In this document: positions 7,888 to 15,991 of the stretch, one piece after another
Position numbering within the stretch: the first letter of the stretch is position 1
Layout: every line of letters begins with the position of its first letter
Origin: Superficieibacter sp. HKU1
GTDB lineage: Bacteria; Pseudomonadota; Gammaproteobacteria; Enterobacterales; Enterobacteriaceae
Assembly: GCF_029319185.1 (NCBI RefSeq)
Contig: NZ_CP119754.1
Coordinates: forward strand, 2,356,001 to 2,420,000
Length of the DNA: 64,000 nucleotides
Reading direction: 5' to 3'
Notes under the pieces: model-generated
Told to the model about the DNA's origin: nothing
Databases searched by the model: none
The model's input: the letters and a program-made list of their open reading frames with translations, nothing else
Position numbers and translations under genes: made by a program

Positions 7888-9243
7888 ATGCAATTTGAAA
7901 TCAGCCACTTTATTTCACTCATTGCATCTATTGCGATATTAGTTATTCTGATTACCAGGTTTAAGTTCCATCCTTTTTTGGCATTAATTATTGCGGCAGG
8001 TTTTTTAGGCATTGCCGCGGGATTATCGCCAACGCAAACGATAAAAAGTTTTGAGAAAGGCTTTGGCGGCGTATTGGGTTCGACCGGCCTGGTAGTAGGG
8101 CTGGGCACCATGCTCGGCGGCGTTATGCTGGAGTCGGGAGCCGCTGACAGGATCGCGAATACCTTTATTCGTCTTGGTTCGGTTCGTATGATCCCCCTGA
8201 CCATCTGTATAGCCGCACTGATCATCGGTCTTCCACATCTTTTCGATGTCAGTTTTGTTATGCTGGTGCCGCTGGTGTACGTCATTGCGCGCCGTACCCG
8301 CAGTCAGTTGTTACGCATTGGTATTCCTCTGGCGGCAGGGTTATACGTTGCCCACGGTTTAATGTTGCCGCACCCCGCCCCGACGCTTGCGATGACGACC
8401 TATGGCGCTGATGCCGGTACGTGTATGTTCTATGGACTCCTGCTGGCTATCCCGATGGTTATCCTGTCCGGCCCGGTATTTACTCACTTTGCGTTAAAGG
8501 TGTTTCCGGATCTGCGTCGTCAGGATTATCGTCAAATGCAGGCTGACGATAATGTACAGGAGACGACTCACCAGAATATGCCTTCGTTCGCAATGTCGAT
8601 GTTGACGATTCTGCTGCCTCCCATTTTGATGATGTGCAAAACCCTGGCAAAAGGATCTGTGGCACCTGGCTCCTTTCCGGCAGAATTGCTCAACACCATT
8701 GGCGACCCGATAGTTTCTCTTCTCATTGCCGTCTTGTTTTCTCTCTGGGCACTTGGCGTGCGCAGCGGCTTCGGCATGAGCCAGCTCCAAAAAATCGTCG
8801 GCAAAAGCCTCGGTCCGTGCGCTGCCATCATTCTTATCCTTGACGCTGGCGGCGGATTTAAAGAGATGCTGCTGGCGACCAATGTCAGTACGCTGATTGC
8901 CAGCTCTGCAATGCACTGGAACATCTCGCCACTGGTACTGGCGTGGGTGGTTACCGCCTTAATTCGCATTGCCATTGGTTCTGCCACCGTTGCCGTGGTG
9001 ACTACCGCCGGGATCGTCGCCCCGCTGGCCAGCCACAGCGGAGTGAACCTCGAATTGCTGGTACTCGCGACCAGCACGGGCGGCCTGATGTTATCGCACG
9101 TGAATGACTCCGGTTTCTGGCTATTTAAAGAGTATTTTCAGCTTACGGTGGCCGAAACATTGAAAAGCTGGACCCTGCTGGTGTCGTTTCTGTCGATCCT
9201 CGGTCTGATTTTCGTTTTATTGCTTAACGCCCTCGTTGGCTAA
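7888..9243 (+). CDS. GntP-family sugar acid:H+ symporter
   Basis: A 451-residue permease of the gluconate:H+ symporter (GntP) family with about twelve membrane segments and the family's typical length. Conserved stretches include GFGGVLGSTGLVVGLGTMLGG, the DVSFVMLVPLVY loop and MLSHVNDSGFW near the C-terminus. It is preceded by a strong GGAGG ribosome site. A 97-base gap separates it from the DeoR gene, so a second promoter is possible. GntP permeases also occur in other OtnK/OtnC clusters, for example in Haemophilus. By context it probably imports a four-carbon sugar acid rather than gluconate. Confidence 0.9.
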   Translation: MQFEISHFISLIASIAILVILITRFKFHPFLALIIAAGFLGIAAGLSPTQTIKSFEKGFGGVLGSTGLVVGLGTMLGGVMLESGAADRIANTFIRLGSVRMIPLTICIAALIIGLPHLFDVSFVMLVPLVYVIARRTRSQLLRIGIPLAAGLYVAHGLMLPHPAPTLAMTTYGADAGTCMFYGLLLAIPMVILSGPVFTHFALKVFPDLRRQDYRQMQADDNVQETTHQNMPSFAMSMLTILLPPILMMCKTLAKGSVAPGSFPAELLNTIGDPIVSLLIAVLFSLWALGVRSGFGMSQLQKIVGKSLGPCAAIILILDAGGGFKEMLLATNVSTLIASSAMHWNISPLVLAWVVTALIRIAIGSATVAVVTTAGIVAPLASHSGVNLELLVLATSTGGLMLSHVNDSGFWLFKEYFQLTVAETLKSWTLLVSFLSILGLIFVLLLNALVG

Positions 9244-9267
9244 CCTGTTTATTAATGAGGAAGGAAC

Positions 9268-10629
9268 ATGAACTACACATTGCTGTTCGACACGTTAAAT
9301 ACCCGTGAGATACGCATCGCCATCACCGGGGCATCCGGCGGATTTGGTCGCTCGTTGCTTGTGCAGTGTCGGGAAATTCCGTCAATACAGATTGTCGCCC
9401 TCTGCGACCTGAATGTTGAAGGCTCTCAGTCATTACTTAACGATCTTAATTACTGTACGGATGCGGAAATTTGCGAAGACGCCGGGCAGGCTATTGCCGC
9501 TCAGCAGGCGGGAAAAACCGCCATTATACGCGATTACACCCTTCTGGACGCGCTCGATCTGGATATGGTGATCGAGGCGACCGGTAAGCCGGAGATCAGC
9601 ATCGCTATCGCAATCCATGCATTACAGCGCGGCGTCCATGTCGGTATGGTGAGTAAAGAAACCGACTCTGTCGCGGGTCCGTGGCTGAATCAGCTGGCGC
9701 TGAAACATGATGCGGTTTACACCACGGTCGATGGCGATCAGCCTTCGAATCTGCTGGGTCTCATCACCTGGGCACAGGTTCTGGGACTGGAAATTGTTGC
9801 TGCCGGTAAATCCAGTGAGTATGACTTTGTCTGGTCGCCTGCTAACAACACCATTAGCTGGTGCGATCGTCAGGTGGAGGTTAGTGGCCTGACGGAGTGC
9901 TGGCAGTTAAGTGACGATATTGCCGCCACGCTCGCCAGGAGAACATCACTACTCAGTATGTTGCCGCTTAGCGCCACGCCGGACTACTGCGAAATGAACG
10001 TGGTAGCAAACTCCGCCGCGCTGACCCCGGCGTGCGATGAAATGAGCTATCCGATGTGCCATATCAGCGAGCTGGCCGATATTTTTATTCCTGAGGAGGA
10101 TGGCGGCATCCTGACGCGTCATGGCGTGGTTGATGTGTTTAACTGCCTGCGTCGCGAGGACGAAGTGAGCTTTGGCGGCGGTGTGTTTATCATTGTGCGC
10201 TGTAAAGATAACGCCACCTGGGAAATGCTGGCCGGCAAGGGGCATGTCGTCAGCAAAAACGGAAAATACGCCTGTATTTACCTGCCGTATCACATCATGG
10301 GACTTGAATCGCCGCTGTCCATATTTTCTGCGGTGCTGCATCGTCGCGCCTCCGGAGCGACAAATCAGCAGATCCACGCAGTGATGGCCGGGTATGCCGA
10401 TCGTCCGCTGAAAAAAGGCGAAATGCTGGAAATGGGTGGACATCATCACACCATACCTGACGTCAGCGCCCGGCTGTTGCCAAAATCCGCCGGTGCCGGT
10501 ATTGCGCCTTATTACCTTCTGTCGAATAAAGTATTAACCCGTGATATTCCTCAGGGCGAATTGATCCCTCTTGATGCTTTGCAGATGGAAGATTCGCTGC
10601 TGTATACCGCGTGGAAGGAGACGTTTTAA
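9268..10629 (+). CDS. SAF-domain, homoserine-dehydrogenase-like NAD(P) oxidoreductase (COG4091 type)
   Basis: A 453-residue two-domain protein. Residues about 16-230 form a Rossmann domain with TGASGGFGRSLL (21-32), an acidic end to strand 2 (CDLN) and VIEATGKPE, as in homoserine dehydrogenase and Gfo/Idh enzymes. The C-terminal 80 or so residues (from ADRPLKKGEMLEMGGHH) form a SAF domain. The middle holds the conserved segment YLPYHIMGLESPLSIFSAV. The family is often mislabelled as a flagellar or homoserine protein; its reaction is not established. Here it may supply the oxidation step needed before OtnK, since no LtnD, DenD or OtnI gene is present. It follows the permease by 24 bases with an AGGAAGGAAC ribosome site. 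Confidence 0.75.
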   Translation: MNYTLLFDTLNTREIRIAITGASGGFGRSLLVQCREIPSIQIVALCDLNVEGSQSLLNDLNYCTDAEICEDAGQAIAAQQAGKTAIIRDYTLLDALDLDMVIEATGKPEISIAIAIHALQRGVHVGMVSKETDSVAGPWLNQLALKHDAVYTTVDGDQPSNLLGLITWAQVLGLEIVAAGKSSEYDFVWSPANNTISWCDRQVEVSGLTECWQLSDDIAATLARRTSLLSMLPLSATPDYCEMNVVANSAALTPACDEMSYPMCHISELADIFIPEEDGGILTRHGVVDVFNCLRREDEVSFGGGVFIIVRCKDNATWEMLAGKGHVVSKNGKYACIYLPYHIMGLESPLSIFSAVLHRRASGATNQQIHAVMAGYADRPLKKGEMLEMGGHHHTIPDVSARLLPKSAGAGIAPYYLLSNKVLTRDIPQGELIPLDALQMEDSLLYTAWKETF

Positions 10630-10641
10630 CCACCGCGTGAA

Positions 10642-10693
10642 ACGGCAGTCCGGGAGTACTGATTTTTTTATCACCTGTAACCTGGACTGCCGT
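10642..10693. repeat. Inverted repeat between convergent cassette and eamA
   Basis: Perfect 10-base arms ACGGCAGTCC (10642-10651) and GGACTGCCGT (10684-10693) with a 32-base loop that contains a run of seven T. It sits between the ends of two convergent genes and may terminate transcription from one or both sides. Confidence 0.6.
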
Positions 10694-10701
10694 CGTGAGG
10701 G

Positions 10702-11601
10702 TTATCCCCTGACCGCTTTCACCCGCCGAATACGCAAGCCAAACACATTAATATACAGCCCTGCCATGATCAGCGCCGCGCCCACAAGCTGTAGCAGGGT
10801 CAGGGTTTCCCCCAACAACAGGGCCGCACTGGCTAATCCAACCACCGGCACCAGCAGCGATAGCGGCGCAACGCGCCAGGTTTCGTAGCGTCCCAGCAAT
10901 GTTCCCCAGATGCCGTAGCCCACGATGGTGGCAATAAATGCGAGGTAGATCAGCGATAAAATGGTGGTCATATCGATTGCCACCAGGCTTTGCAGTATTG
11001 CTGCCGGACCATCAAATATCAGCGACGCCAGCAGAAATGGCACAACAGGGAACGGTGCACTCCAGACCACCAGCGACATCACTGCCGGACGGTTTTCGAG
11101 CTGCATAATTTTCTTATTAAAAATATTGCCGCAGGCCCAGCTCAGGGCGGCGGCCAGCGTCAGCATAAAGCCCAGCATCGCAACATGCTGCCCGTTAAGG
11201 CTCGACTCTATCAGCACCAGCACGCCGAATACCGCAAGCGTAATTCCGGCCAGCTGTTTGCCCTGCAGTCTTTCCCCAAACGCAAACGCGCCGAGCAGGA
11301 TGGTGAAAAAAGCCTGCGCCTGAAGAACCAGTGACGCCAGCCCGGCGGGCATGCCAAATTTGATCGCCGAAAAGAGAAAGGCAAATTGGCCAAAGCTGAT
11401 GGTGAGTCCGTATCCTAAAAGCAAACGCAGCGGCACTTTCGGCCGGGCCACAAAAAACAGGGCAGGAAAAGCCACCAGCAAAAAGCGCAGGCCAGCCAAC
11501 AATAGCGGCGGCATATTATGCAATCCAACTTTGATGACGACGAAGTTAAGCCCCCAAACCACGACAACCAGCAGCGCCAGCAGCCCATCTTTACGCGTCA
11601 T
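10702..11601 (-). CDS. eamA: EamA, O-acetylserine/cysteine exporter (DMT superfamily)
   Basis: A 299-residue drug/metabolite transporter with ten membrane segments arranged as two EamA repeats, closely matching E. coli EamA (YdeD), which exports O-acetylserine and cysteine. The first helix (LLALLVVVVWGLNFVVIKVGL) and PAGLASLVLQAQAFFT are characteristic. In E. coli this gene is next to marB; here about 6 kb of sugar-acid genes lie between them. It diverges from ydeE with about 180 bases between start codons. Confidence 0.95.
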   Translation of the reverse strand: MTRKDGLLALLVVVVWGLNFVVIKVGLHNMPPLLLAGLRFLLVAFPALFFVARPKVPLRLLLGYGLTISFGQFAFLFSAIKFGMPAGLASLVLQAQAFFTILLGAFAFGERLQGKQLAGITLAVFGVLVLIESSLNGQHVAMLGFMLTLAAALSWACGNIFNKKIMQLENRPAVMSLVVWSAPFPVVPFLLASLIFDGPAAILQSLVAIDMTTILSLIYLAFIATIVGYGIWGTLLGRYETWRVAPLSLLVPVVGLASAALLLGETLTLLQLVGAALIMAGLYINVFGLRIRRVKAVRG

Positions 11602-11784
11602 ACCCTGCCTCTGTAATTGTTAGAATTATGTGAACTGTCCCACGTTAGCGGAAAAAAAGACGCTTTAACAGATCATTATTTCTGGTAGGCCATCCTTCCC
11701 CCTAGCCGCGCTATACATTGTTCTTATTGCGTGATATTCCTGATAAGACAAAATAATGAAACAGAGCACTTGTCGGGCAGGAAA

Positions 11785-12975
11785 ATGATCACATCAACCA
11801 GGCGCTCAATTACTGCGCTGCTGGCATCGTCATTACTTTTAACTATTGGTCGCGGGGCAACACTTCCCTTCATGACGATTTATCTGACGCGTCGCTATGC
11901 GATGAGCGTTGAGGCGATCGGCTATGCGATGACTATCGCGTTGACCATTGGCGTCGTATTTAGTCTGGGTTTCGGCATTATGGCGGATAAATTTGATAAA
12001 AAACGCTATATGCTGGTTTCAGTACTGATATTTATCCTTGGCTTTATTGCTATTCCGGCAGTGAATAATGTTGCGCTGGTCGTTATATTTTTTGCAATGA
12101 TTAACTGCGCATATTCGGTTTTTGCCACCGTTCTGAAAGCCTGGTTTGCCGATGTTCTTTCTCCGGCAGAGAAAGCGCGGATATTTTCGCTTAACTACAG
12201 TTTTCTGAATATTGGCTGGACGATAGGCCCACCTATCGGCACGCTGCTGGTGATGTACAGTCTGAATTTGCCTTTCTGGCTGGCCGCATTTTGCGCCGCC
12301 TTCCCGCTGGTGTTTATCGGACGTTTCGTGCAGCGGGTCGCGGCGAACACTGCCAATGGTGAGCCTGTTGCATGGTCGCCTTCCGTGCTGCTACGCGATA
12401 AGGCGCTGTTCTGGTTTACCCTGTCGGGTTTTCTGGCCTCGTTCGTCGGCGGATCCTTTGCATCCTGCATTTCACAATACGTGCTGGCGGTTGCCGACAG
12501 CAACGTTGCCGAACATGTGGTCGCGGTGGTTTTGCCGGTTAACGCCGCGCTGGTCGTGACGTTACAGTACTCAATTGGTCGGCGGTTAACGGCGAAAAAT
12601 TTACGCCCGCTGATGACCGTCGGCACCGTTTTCTTTGTGGCAGGCTTAACAGGGTTTATGTTCTCTGGCGTAAATCTGGTCGTCTGGGGAATATCGGCAG
12701 CGGTATTTACCATTGGTGAGATAATATATGCACCGGGCGAATACATGTTAATTGACAATATTGCGCCGCCGGGAATGAAAGCGAGCTATTTTTCTGCTCA
12801 GGCGTTGGGCTGGCTGGGGGCAGCGGCAAACCCGCTGGCGACCGGATTGATATTAACCCATCTCCCGCACTGGTCATTATTTGTTATTTTAATGGCGGCC
12901 ATCGTCCTGGCGTGGTTAATGATTATCCGCGGGATGAGTAGCAAACGTATTCATGATGTTGTGCAAACCAACTGA
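11785..12975 (+). CDS. ydeE: YdeE, MFS dipeptide exporter-type transporter
   Basis: A 396-residue MFS protein with twelve predicted membrane segments. It is co-linear with E. coli YdeE, for which dipeptide export and arabinose efflux have been reported. Segments such as TIGRGATLPFMTIYL, DKFDKKRYML (the MFS motif A loop) and APGEYMLID are conserved. The ATG at 11785 was chosen because it gives the family N-terminus (MITSTRRSITALLASS) and follows GGGCAGGAAA. Eighteen upstream codons are open but unlike the family. It follows eamA divergently, as in E. coli. Confidence 0.92.
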   Translation: MITSTRRSITALLASSLLLTIGRGATLPFMTIYLTRRYAMSVEAIGYAMTIALTIGVVFSLGFGIMADKFDKKRYMLVSVLIFILGFIAIPAVNNVALVVIFFAMINCAYSVFATVLKAWFADVLSPAEKARIFSLNYSFLNIGWTIGPPIGTLLVMYSLNLPFWLAAFCAAFPLVFIGRFVQRVAANTANGEPVAWSPSVLLRDKALFWFTLSGFLASFVGGSFASCISQYVLAVADSNVAEHVVAVVLPVNAALVVTLQYSIGRRLTAKNLRPLMTVGTVFFVAGLTGFMFSGVNLVVWGISAAVFTIGEIIYAPGEYMLIDNIAPPGMKASYFSAQALGWLGAAANPLATGLILTHLPHWSLFVILMAAIVLAWLMIIRGMSSKRIHDVVQTN

Positions 12976-13023
12976 GACGTTGCGAGCAGCCTCGCAGGCT
13001 AAGAATAAAGCCTGAAAACAGGC

Positions 13024-13051
13024 TGGTACAGACGTTATCGAAGCATAGAAT
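13024..13051 (+). promoter_or_regulatory. Possible promoter of the hokE transcript
   Basis: Candidate -35 TGGTAC (13024-13029) and -10 TAGAAT (13046-13051) with a 16-base spacer. This places the start near the GGCGGGTGCTTGAGGC segment that resembles the 5' end of hok mRNAs. Confidence 0.4.
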
Positions 13052-13055
13052 ACAC

Positions 13056-13198
13056 GGCGGGTGCTTGAGGCTTTCCGGTCTCAGGCCTTGTCGGAGTTCG
13101 GAAAGATGAAAGCCCCAGGAGATATTTCTATCCACCTGAGGCCAACGTCCGAACCCAACAATCGGATGTTAGTCTCTTCTTTGCACGGAGGCAATAAC
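13056..13198 (+). ncRNA. hok leader with probable antisense Sok target region
   Basis: The roughly 140 bases before the toxin start resemble hok/sok leaders. They hold a GC-rich 5' end with GTGCTTGAGGCTTTC, a Shine-Dalgarno-like AGGAG at about 13115, and an open frame leading into the toxin. In this family an antisense Sok RNA (minus strand) covers the leader and blocks translation. A minus-strand -10-like TAGAAAT lies near 13125-13131, but its -35 is weak, so the exact Sok boundaries are unknown. Confidence 0.5.
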
Positions 13199-13351
13199 AT
13201 GCTGACGAAATACGCCCTGGTGGCGATCATAGCGTTGTGTTTAACAGCGCTAGGGTTCACGTTGATGGTGCGCGACTCGCTCTGCGAGCTGAATATCAGA
13301 GATTGTGGTATGGAGTTTAAAGCTGTTCTCGCTTACGAATCGAGGAAGTAG
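13199..13351 (+). CDS. hokE: HokE-type type I toxin
   Basis: A 50-residue membrane peptide of the Hok/Gef family, closest to E. coli HokE. It has the same N-terminus (MLTKYALVAIIALCLTALGF), one membrane span (about residues 5-25), the conserved Cys in DSLCEL and the C-terminal AVLAYES motif. Such peptides depolarise the inner membrane; translation is held off by an antisense Sok RNA. The ATG at 13199 follows a GGAGG site. The same frame is open back to 13061, but that part belongs to the regulatory leader. In K-12 hokE is elsewhere, so this is a mobile or independently retained copy. Confidence 0.88.
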   Translation: MLTKYALVAIIALCLTALGFTLMVRDSLCELNIRDCGMEFKAVLAYESRK

Positions 13352-13356
13352 CTAAC

Positions 13357-13378
13357 ACGCGGGGAGCAATCCCCGCGT
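13357..13378. terminator. Hairpin between hokE and urtE
   Basis: Perfect 8-base arms ACGCGGGG/CCCCGCGT with a 6-base loop, between the convergent hokE and urtE genes. No T-run follows on either strand, but the position fits a shared 3' end structure. Confidence 0.6.
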
Positions 13379-13412
13379 ACCGGCTGTCGGGTCTGGTCCT
13401 CAGCGCACCCGT

Positions 13413-14111
13413 TTAAATTGCCACCATCCCCCGTACGCCTTCGGCGTCCATGTCCATTCCCCGGCCCTGTTGCACGATGGCGCCGCGGGACATTACCAGG
13501 TAGCAGTCCGCCAGTTCGGCGGCGAAATCATAAAATTGCTCTACCAGCAAAATGGCCATATCGCCACGACGGGCGAGTTCACGGATCACCACGCCAATTT
13601 CTTTAATCACTGACGGCTGGATACCTTCCGTCGGTTCATCAAGAATAAGCAGTTGCGGGCGGCTTGCCAGCGCACGACCGATGGCCAGTTGCTGCTGCTG
13701 TCCGCCGGACAAATCGCCACCGCGACGATGTTTCATCTCTTTTAATACCGGAAAAAGATGGTAGATATCGTCAGGCACCGTACGCGCATCTCGCGCCGGA
13801 AAGCGCGACAGCCCCATCAGCAGATTTTCCTCTACCGTGAGACGGGGGAAAATGTCGCGCCCCTGCGGTACATAGGCAATACCGGACTGCACCCGCTGAT
13901 GCGGTTTGCGGAGGGCGATCGGGCGATCCTGCCAGACGACCGAGCCGCTGCGCGCCGGAATAAGCCCCATCAGGCATTTTAGCAGCGTGGTCTTACCTAC
14001 TCCGTTACGCCCCAGCAGACAGGTGATTTCCCCGGTTTTGGCCGTAAAACTGACACCCCGCAGGATATGGCTTCCGCCATAGTATTGATGCAAATCGCTA
14101 ACCTGTAACAT
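13413..14111 (-). CDS. urtE: UrtE, urea ABC transporter ATP-binding subunit
   Basis: A LivF-type ABC ATPase of 232 residues (233 if the preceding ATG is used). Walker A is GRNGVGKTT, the signature is LSGGQQQQLAIGRAL and Walker B is LLILDEPTEG. The segment EPTEGIQPSVIKEIG is typical of UrtE, which pairs with UrtD to power urea uptake. The second of two tandem ATGs was chosen because it stands 5 bases from AAGGAG, against 2 bases for the first. It is the last gene of urtABCDE, just after urtD. Confidence 0.93.
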   Translation of the reverse strand: MLQVSDLHQYYGGSHILRGVSFTAKTGEITCLLGRNGVGKTTLLKCLMGLIPARSGSVVWQDRPIALRKPHQRVQSGIAYVPQGRDIFPRLTVEENLLMGLSRFPARDARTVPDDIYHLFPVLKEMKHRRGGDLSGGQQQQLAIGRALASRPQLLILDEPTEGIQPSVIKEIGVVIRELARRGDMAILLVEQFYDFAAELADCYLVMSRGAIVQQGRGMDMDAEGVRGMVAI

Positions 14112-14120
14112 CATCGCTCC

Positions 14121-14921
14121 TTAACGTCCGAGGTAGACTTCAATAACCTGTTCATTTTGCTGGACCTCACGTAGCGATCCCTCCGCCAGCACCTGCCCCT
14201 GATGCAGCACGGTGACCCTGTCGGCGATGGTTTCAACGAAGCCCATGTCGTGTTCGACCACCATCAGTGAATGTTTTCCTGCCAGCTGGCGAAAAAGCTC
14301 GGCGGTATAGGCGGTTTCGGCATCGGTCATCCCGGCGGCAGGCTCATCCAGTAATAAAAGGTGTGGTTCCTGCACCAGCAACATTCCAATCTCGAGAAAC
14401 TGTTTTTGCCCGTGGGACAACAGTCCGGCACGTCGATGACGCTCTGCACCAAGACGCAACAGCAGTAAAATTTCATCGATACGGTCCTGCTGCTCGCCAC
14501 GTAATCTCGCCCGCAGAGTCGCCAATACCGACTTGTCGGTTTTTAATGCCAGTTCAAGATTCTCTGCGACCGTTAACGCTTCAAAGACCGTCGGCTTCTG
14601 AAATTTGCGCCCAATCCCGCGACGCGCAATTTCGATGGGATCCAGACCGGTCAGTTCCAGCGACTGATCGTAAAGCGCAGAGCCACTCTGCGGTCGCGTT
14701 TTGCCGGTGATGACGTCCATCAGAGTTGTTTTTCCTGCCCCGTTCGGCCCAATCACACAGCGCAACTCGCCGACGCCGATATTTAGCGTCAGATCGGTCA
14801 GCGCCTGAAAGCCGGCAAAGTTAACGTTGATATTTTTCAGTTGCAGTACCGGATCGGTCTGCTCACGAAAGCGGTCTCCCGGAAGCTGGCGGGTGAAAAG
14901 CCCTTCGTCAGGTTGCATCAT
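14121..14921 (-). CDS. urtD: UrtD, urea ABC transporter ATP-binding subunit
   Basis: A LivG-type ATPase of 266 residues. Walker A is GPNGAGKTT, the signature is the UrtD-specific LSHGQKQFLEIG and Walker B is LLLLDEPAAGM. The D-loop/switch area reads MVVEHDMGFVE. The start at 14921 (Met-Met-Gln-Pro) overlaps the urtC stop by four bases (ATGA), so translation is coupled. The same frame is open further upstream inside urtC, but that part is a shadow of urtC. Together with UrtE it energises the UrtBC channel. Confidence 0.93.
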   Translation of the reverse strand: MMQPDEGLFTRQLPGDRFREQTDPVLQLKNINVNFAGFQALTDLTLNIGVGELRCVIGPNGAGKTTLMDVITGKTRPQSGSALYDQSLELTGLDPIEIARRGIGRKFQKPTVFEALTVAENLELALKTDKSVLATLRARLRGEQQDRIDEILLLLRLGAERHRRAGLLSHGQKQFLEIGMLLVQEPHLLLLDEPAAGMTDAETAYTAELFRQLAGKHSLMVVEHDMGFVETIADRVTVLHQGQVLAEGSLREVQQNEQVIEVYLGR

Positions 14922-15991
14922 TTCTCTCCTCTGCGCAGCAGGCCAATGACGCCGCGGGGTAAAAACAGGGTAACCAGAATAAATATCAGGCCGAGAAATA
15001 CCTGCCAGTACTCCGGCATGGCAACGGTAAACAAGCTTTTTGCGCCATTGACCAGCCCGGCCCCCAGGACCGGACCAATTAAGGTCCCTCGTCCCCCGAG
15101 CGCGACCCAAATCGCCATTTCAATGGAGTTGGTGGGCGACATTTCGCCGGGGTTAATAATGCCGACCTGAGGAACATACAGTGCGCCTGCCAGCCCGCAG
15201 AGAACGGCGGACAACGTCCAGACCAGCAGCTTAAAACCGCGTGGATCGTACCCGCAAAACATTAGCCGGTTCTCCGCATCGCGAACGGCGGTGAGGACCC
15301 GGCCAAACTTACTTTTTGCCAGCGCATAACCAACGGTCAGCGACAGCACCAGCAGGATCACGGTTGCCAAAAACAGAGCGATTCGCGTGGACGTGGCCGT
15401 CACCGGAAAACCGAGAATGGTGGTAAAGCCGGTAAACCCGTTGTTGCCGCCAAATCCGGTTTCATTACGAAAGAACAGCAGCATGCCCGCGAACGTGAGT
15501 GCCTGGGTCATAATCGAAAAGTAGACGCCTTTAATTTTCGAGCGAAAGGCAAAGTAGCCGAACACCAGCGCCAGCAGTCCCGGCACCATGACTACCAGCA
15601 TCATTGCCCAGGCGAAATGCTGCGTTCCCCACCAGAACCACGGTAATTCATTCCACGATAAAAACGACATAAACGCGGGTAGCCCGCCACCGGCGGCCTG
15701 ACGCATCAGATACATTCCCATCGCGTAGCCACCGAGGGCGAAAAAAATCCCATGTCCGAGCGACAGTAATCCCGCATAGCCCCACACAAGATCCAGCGCC
15801 ACGGCGACAACCGCATAGCAAAGGATTTTACCAATCAGCGTCAGCATCCATGTCGACAGAAACAGCGGATGGCTGGCAGGCAACAACGCCAGAAACGGTA
15901 ATATCAGCAATCCGGCCATCAGGATCCCGCCGACAATACGCAGCGTAAGAGGCGCTTTTTGCGCCAGAGTAAGCGTCAAAGGCTGGCTCAT
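14918..15991 (-). CDS. urtC: UrtC, urea ABC transporter permease
   Basis: A 357-residue LivM-family permease with about eight to ten membrane segments. Conserved features include the WGYAGLLSLGHGIFFALGGYAMG block near residues 68-90 and the EAA-like loop near AIWVALGGRGTLIGPVLGA. It forms the channel with UrtB. Its ATG shares one base with the urtB stop (TAATG), showing translational coupling. The long loop after the second membrane segment (GGGLPAFMSFLSWNELPWF) is typical of UrtC and separates it from branched-chain amino acid permeases. Confidence 0.93.
   Translation of the reverse strand: MSQPLTLTLAQKAPLTLRIVGGILMAGLLILPFLALLPASHPLFLSTWMLTLIGKILCYAVVAVALDLVWGYAGLLSLGHGIFFALGGYAMGMYLMRQAAGGGLPAFMSFLSWNELPWFWWGTQHFAWAMMLVVMVPGLLALVFGYFAFRSKIKGVYFSIMTQALTFAGMLLFFRNETGFGGNNGFTGFTTILGFPVTATSTRIALFLATVILLVLSLTVGYALAKSKFGRVLTAVRDAENRLMFCGYDPRGFKLLVWTLSAVLCGLAGALYVPQVGIINPGEMSPTNSIEMAIWVALGGRGTLIGPVLGAGLVNGAKSLFTVAMPEYWQVFLGLIFILVTLFLPRGVIGLLRRGEK

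Noticed and set aside
14922..15110. Longer N-terminus for UrtD reading through the end of urtC
   Set aside because: The extra residues lie wholly inside urtC and are unlike any ATPase; the ATGA overlap start gives the normal family length.
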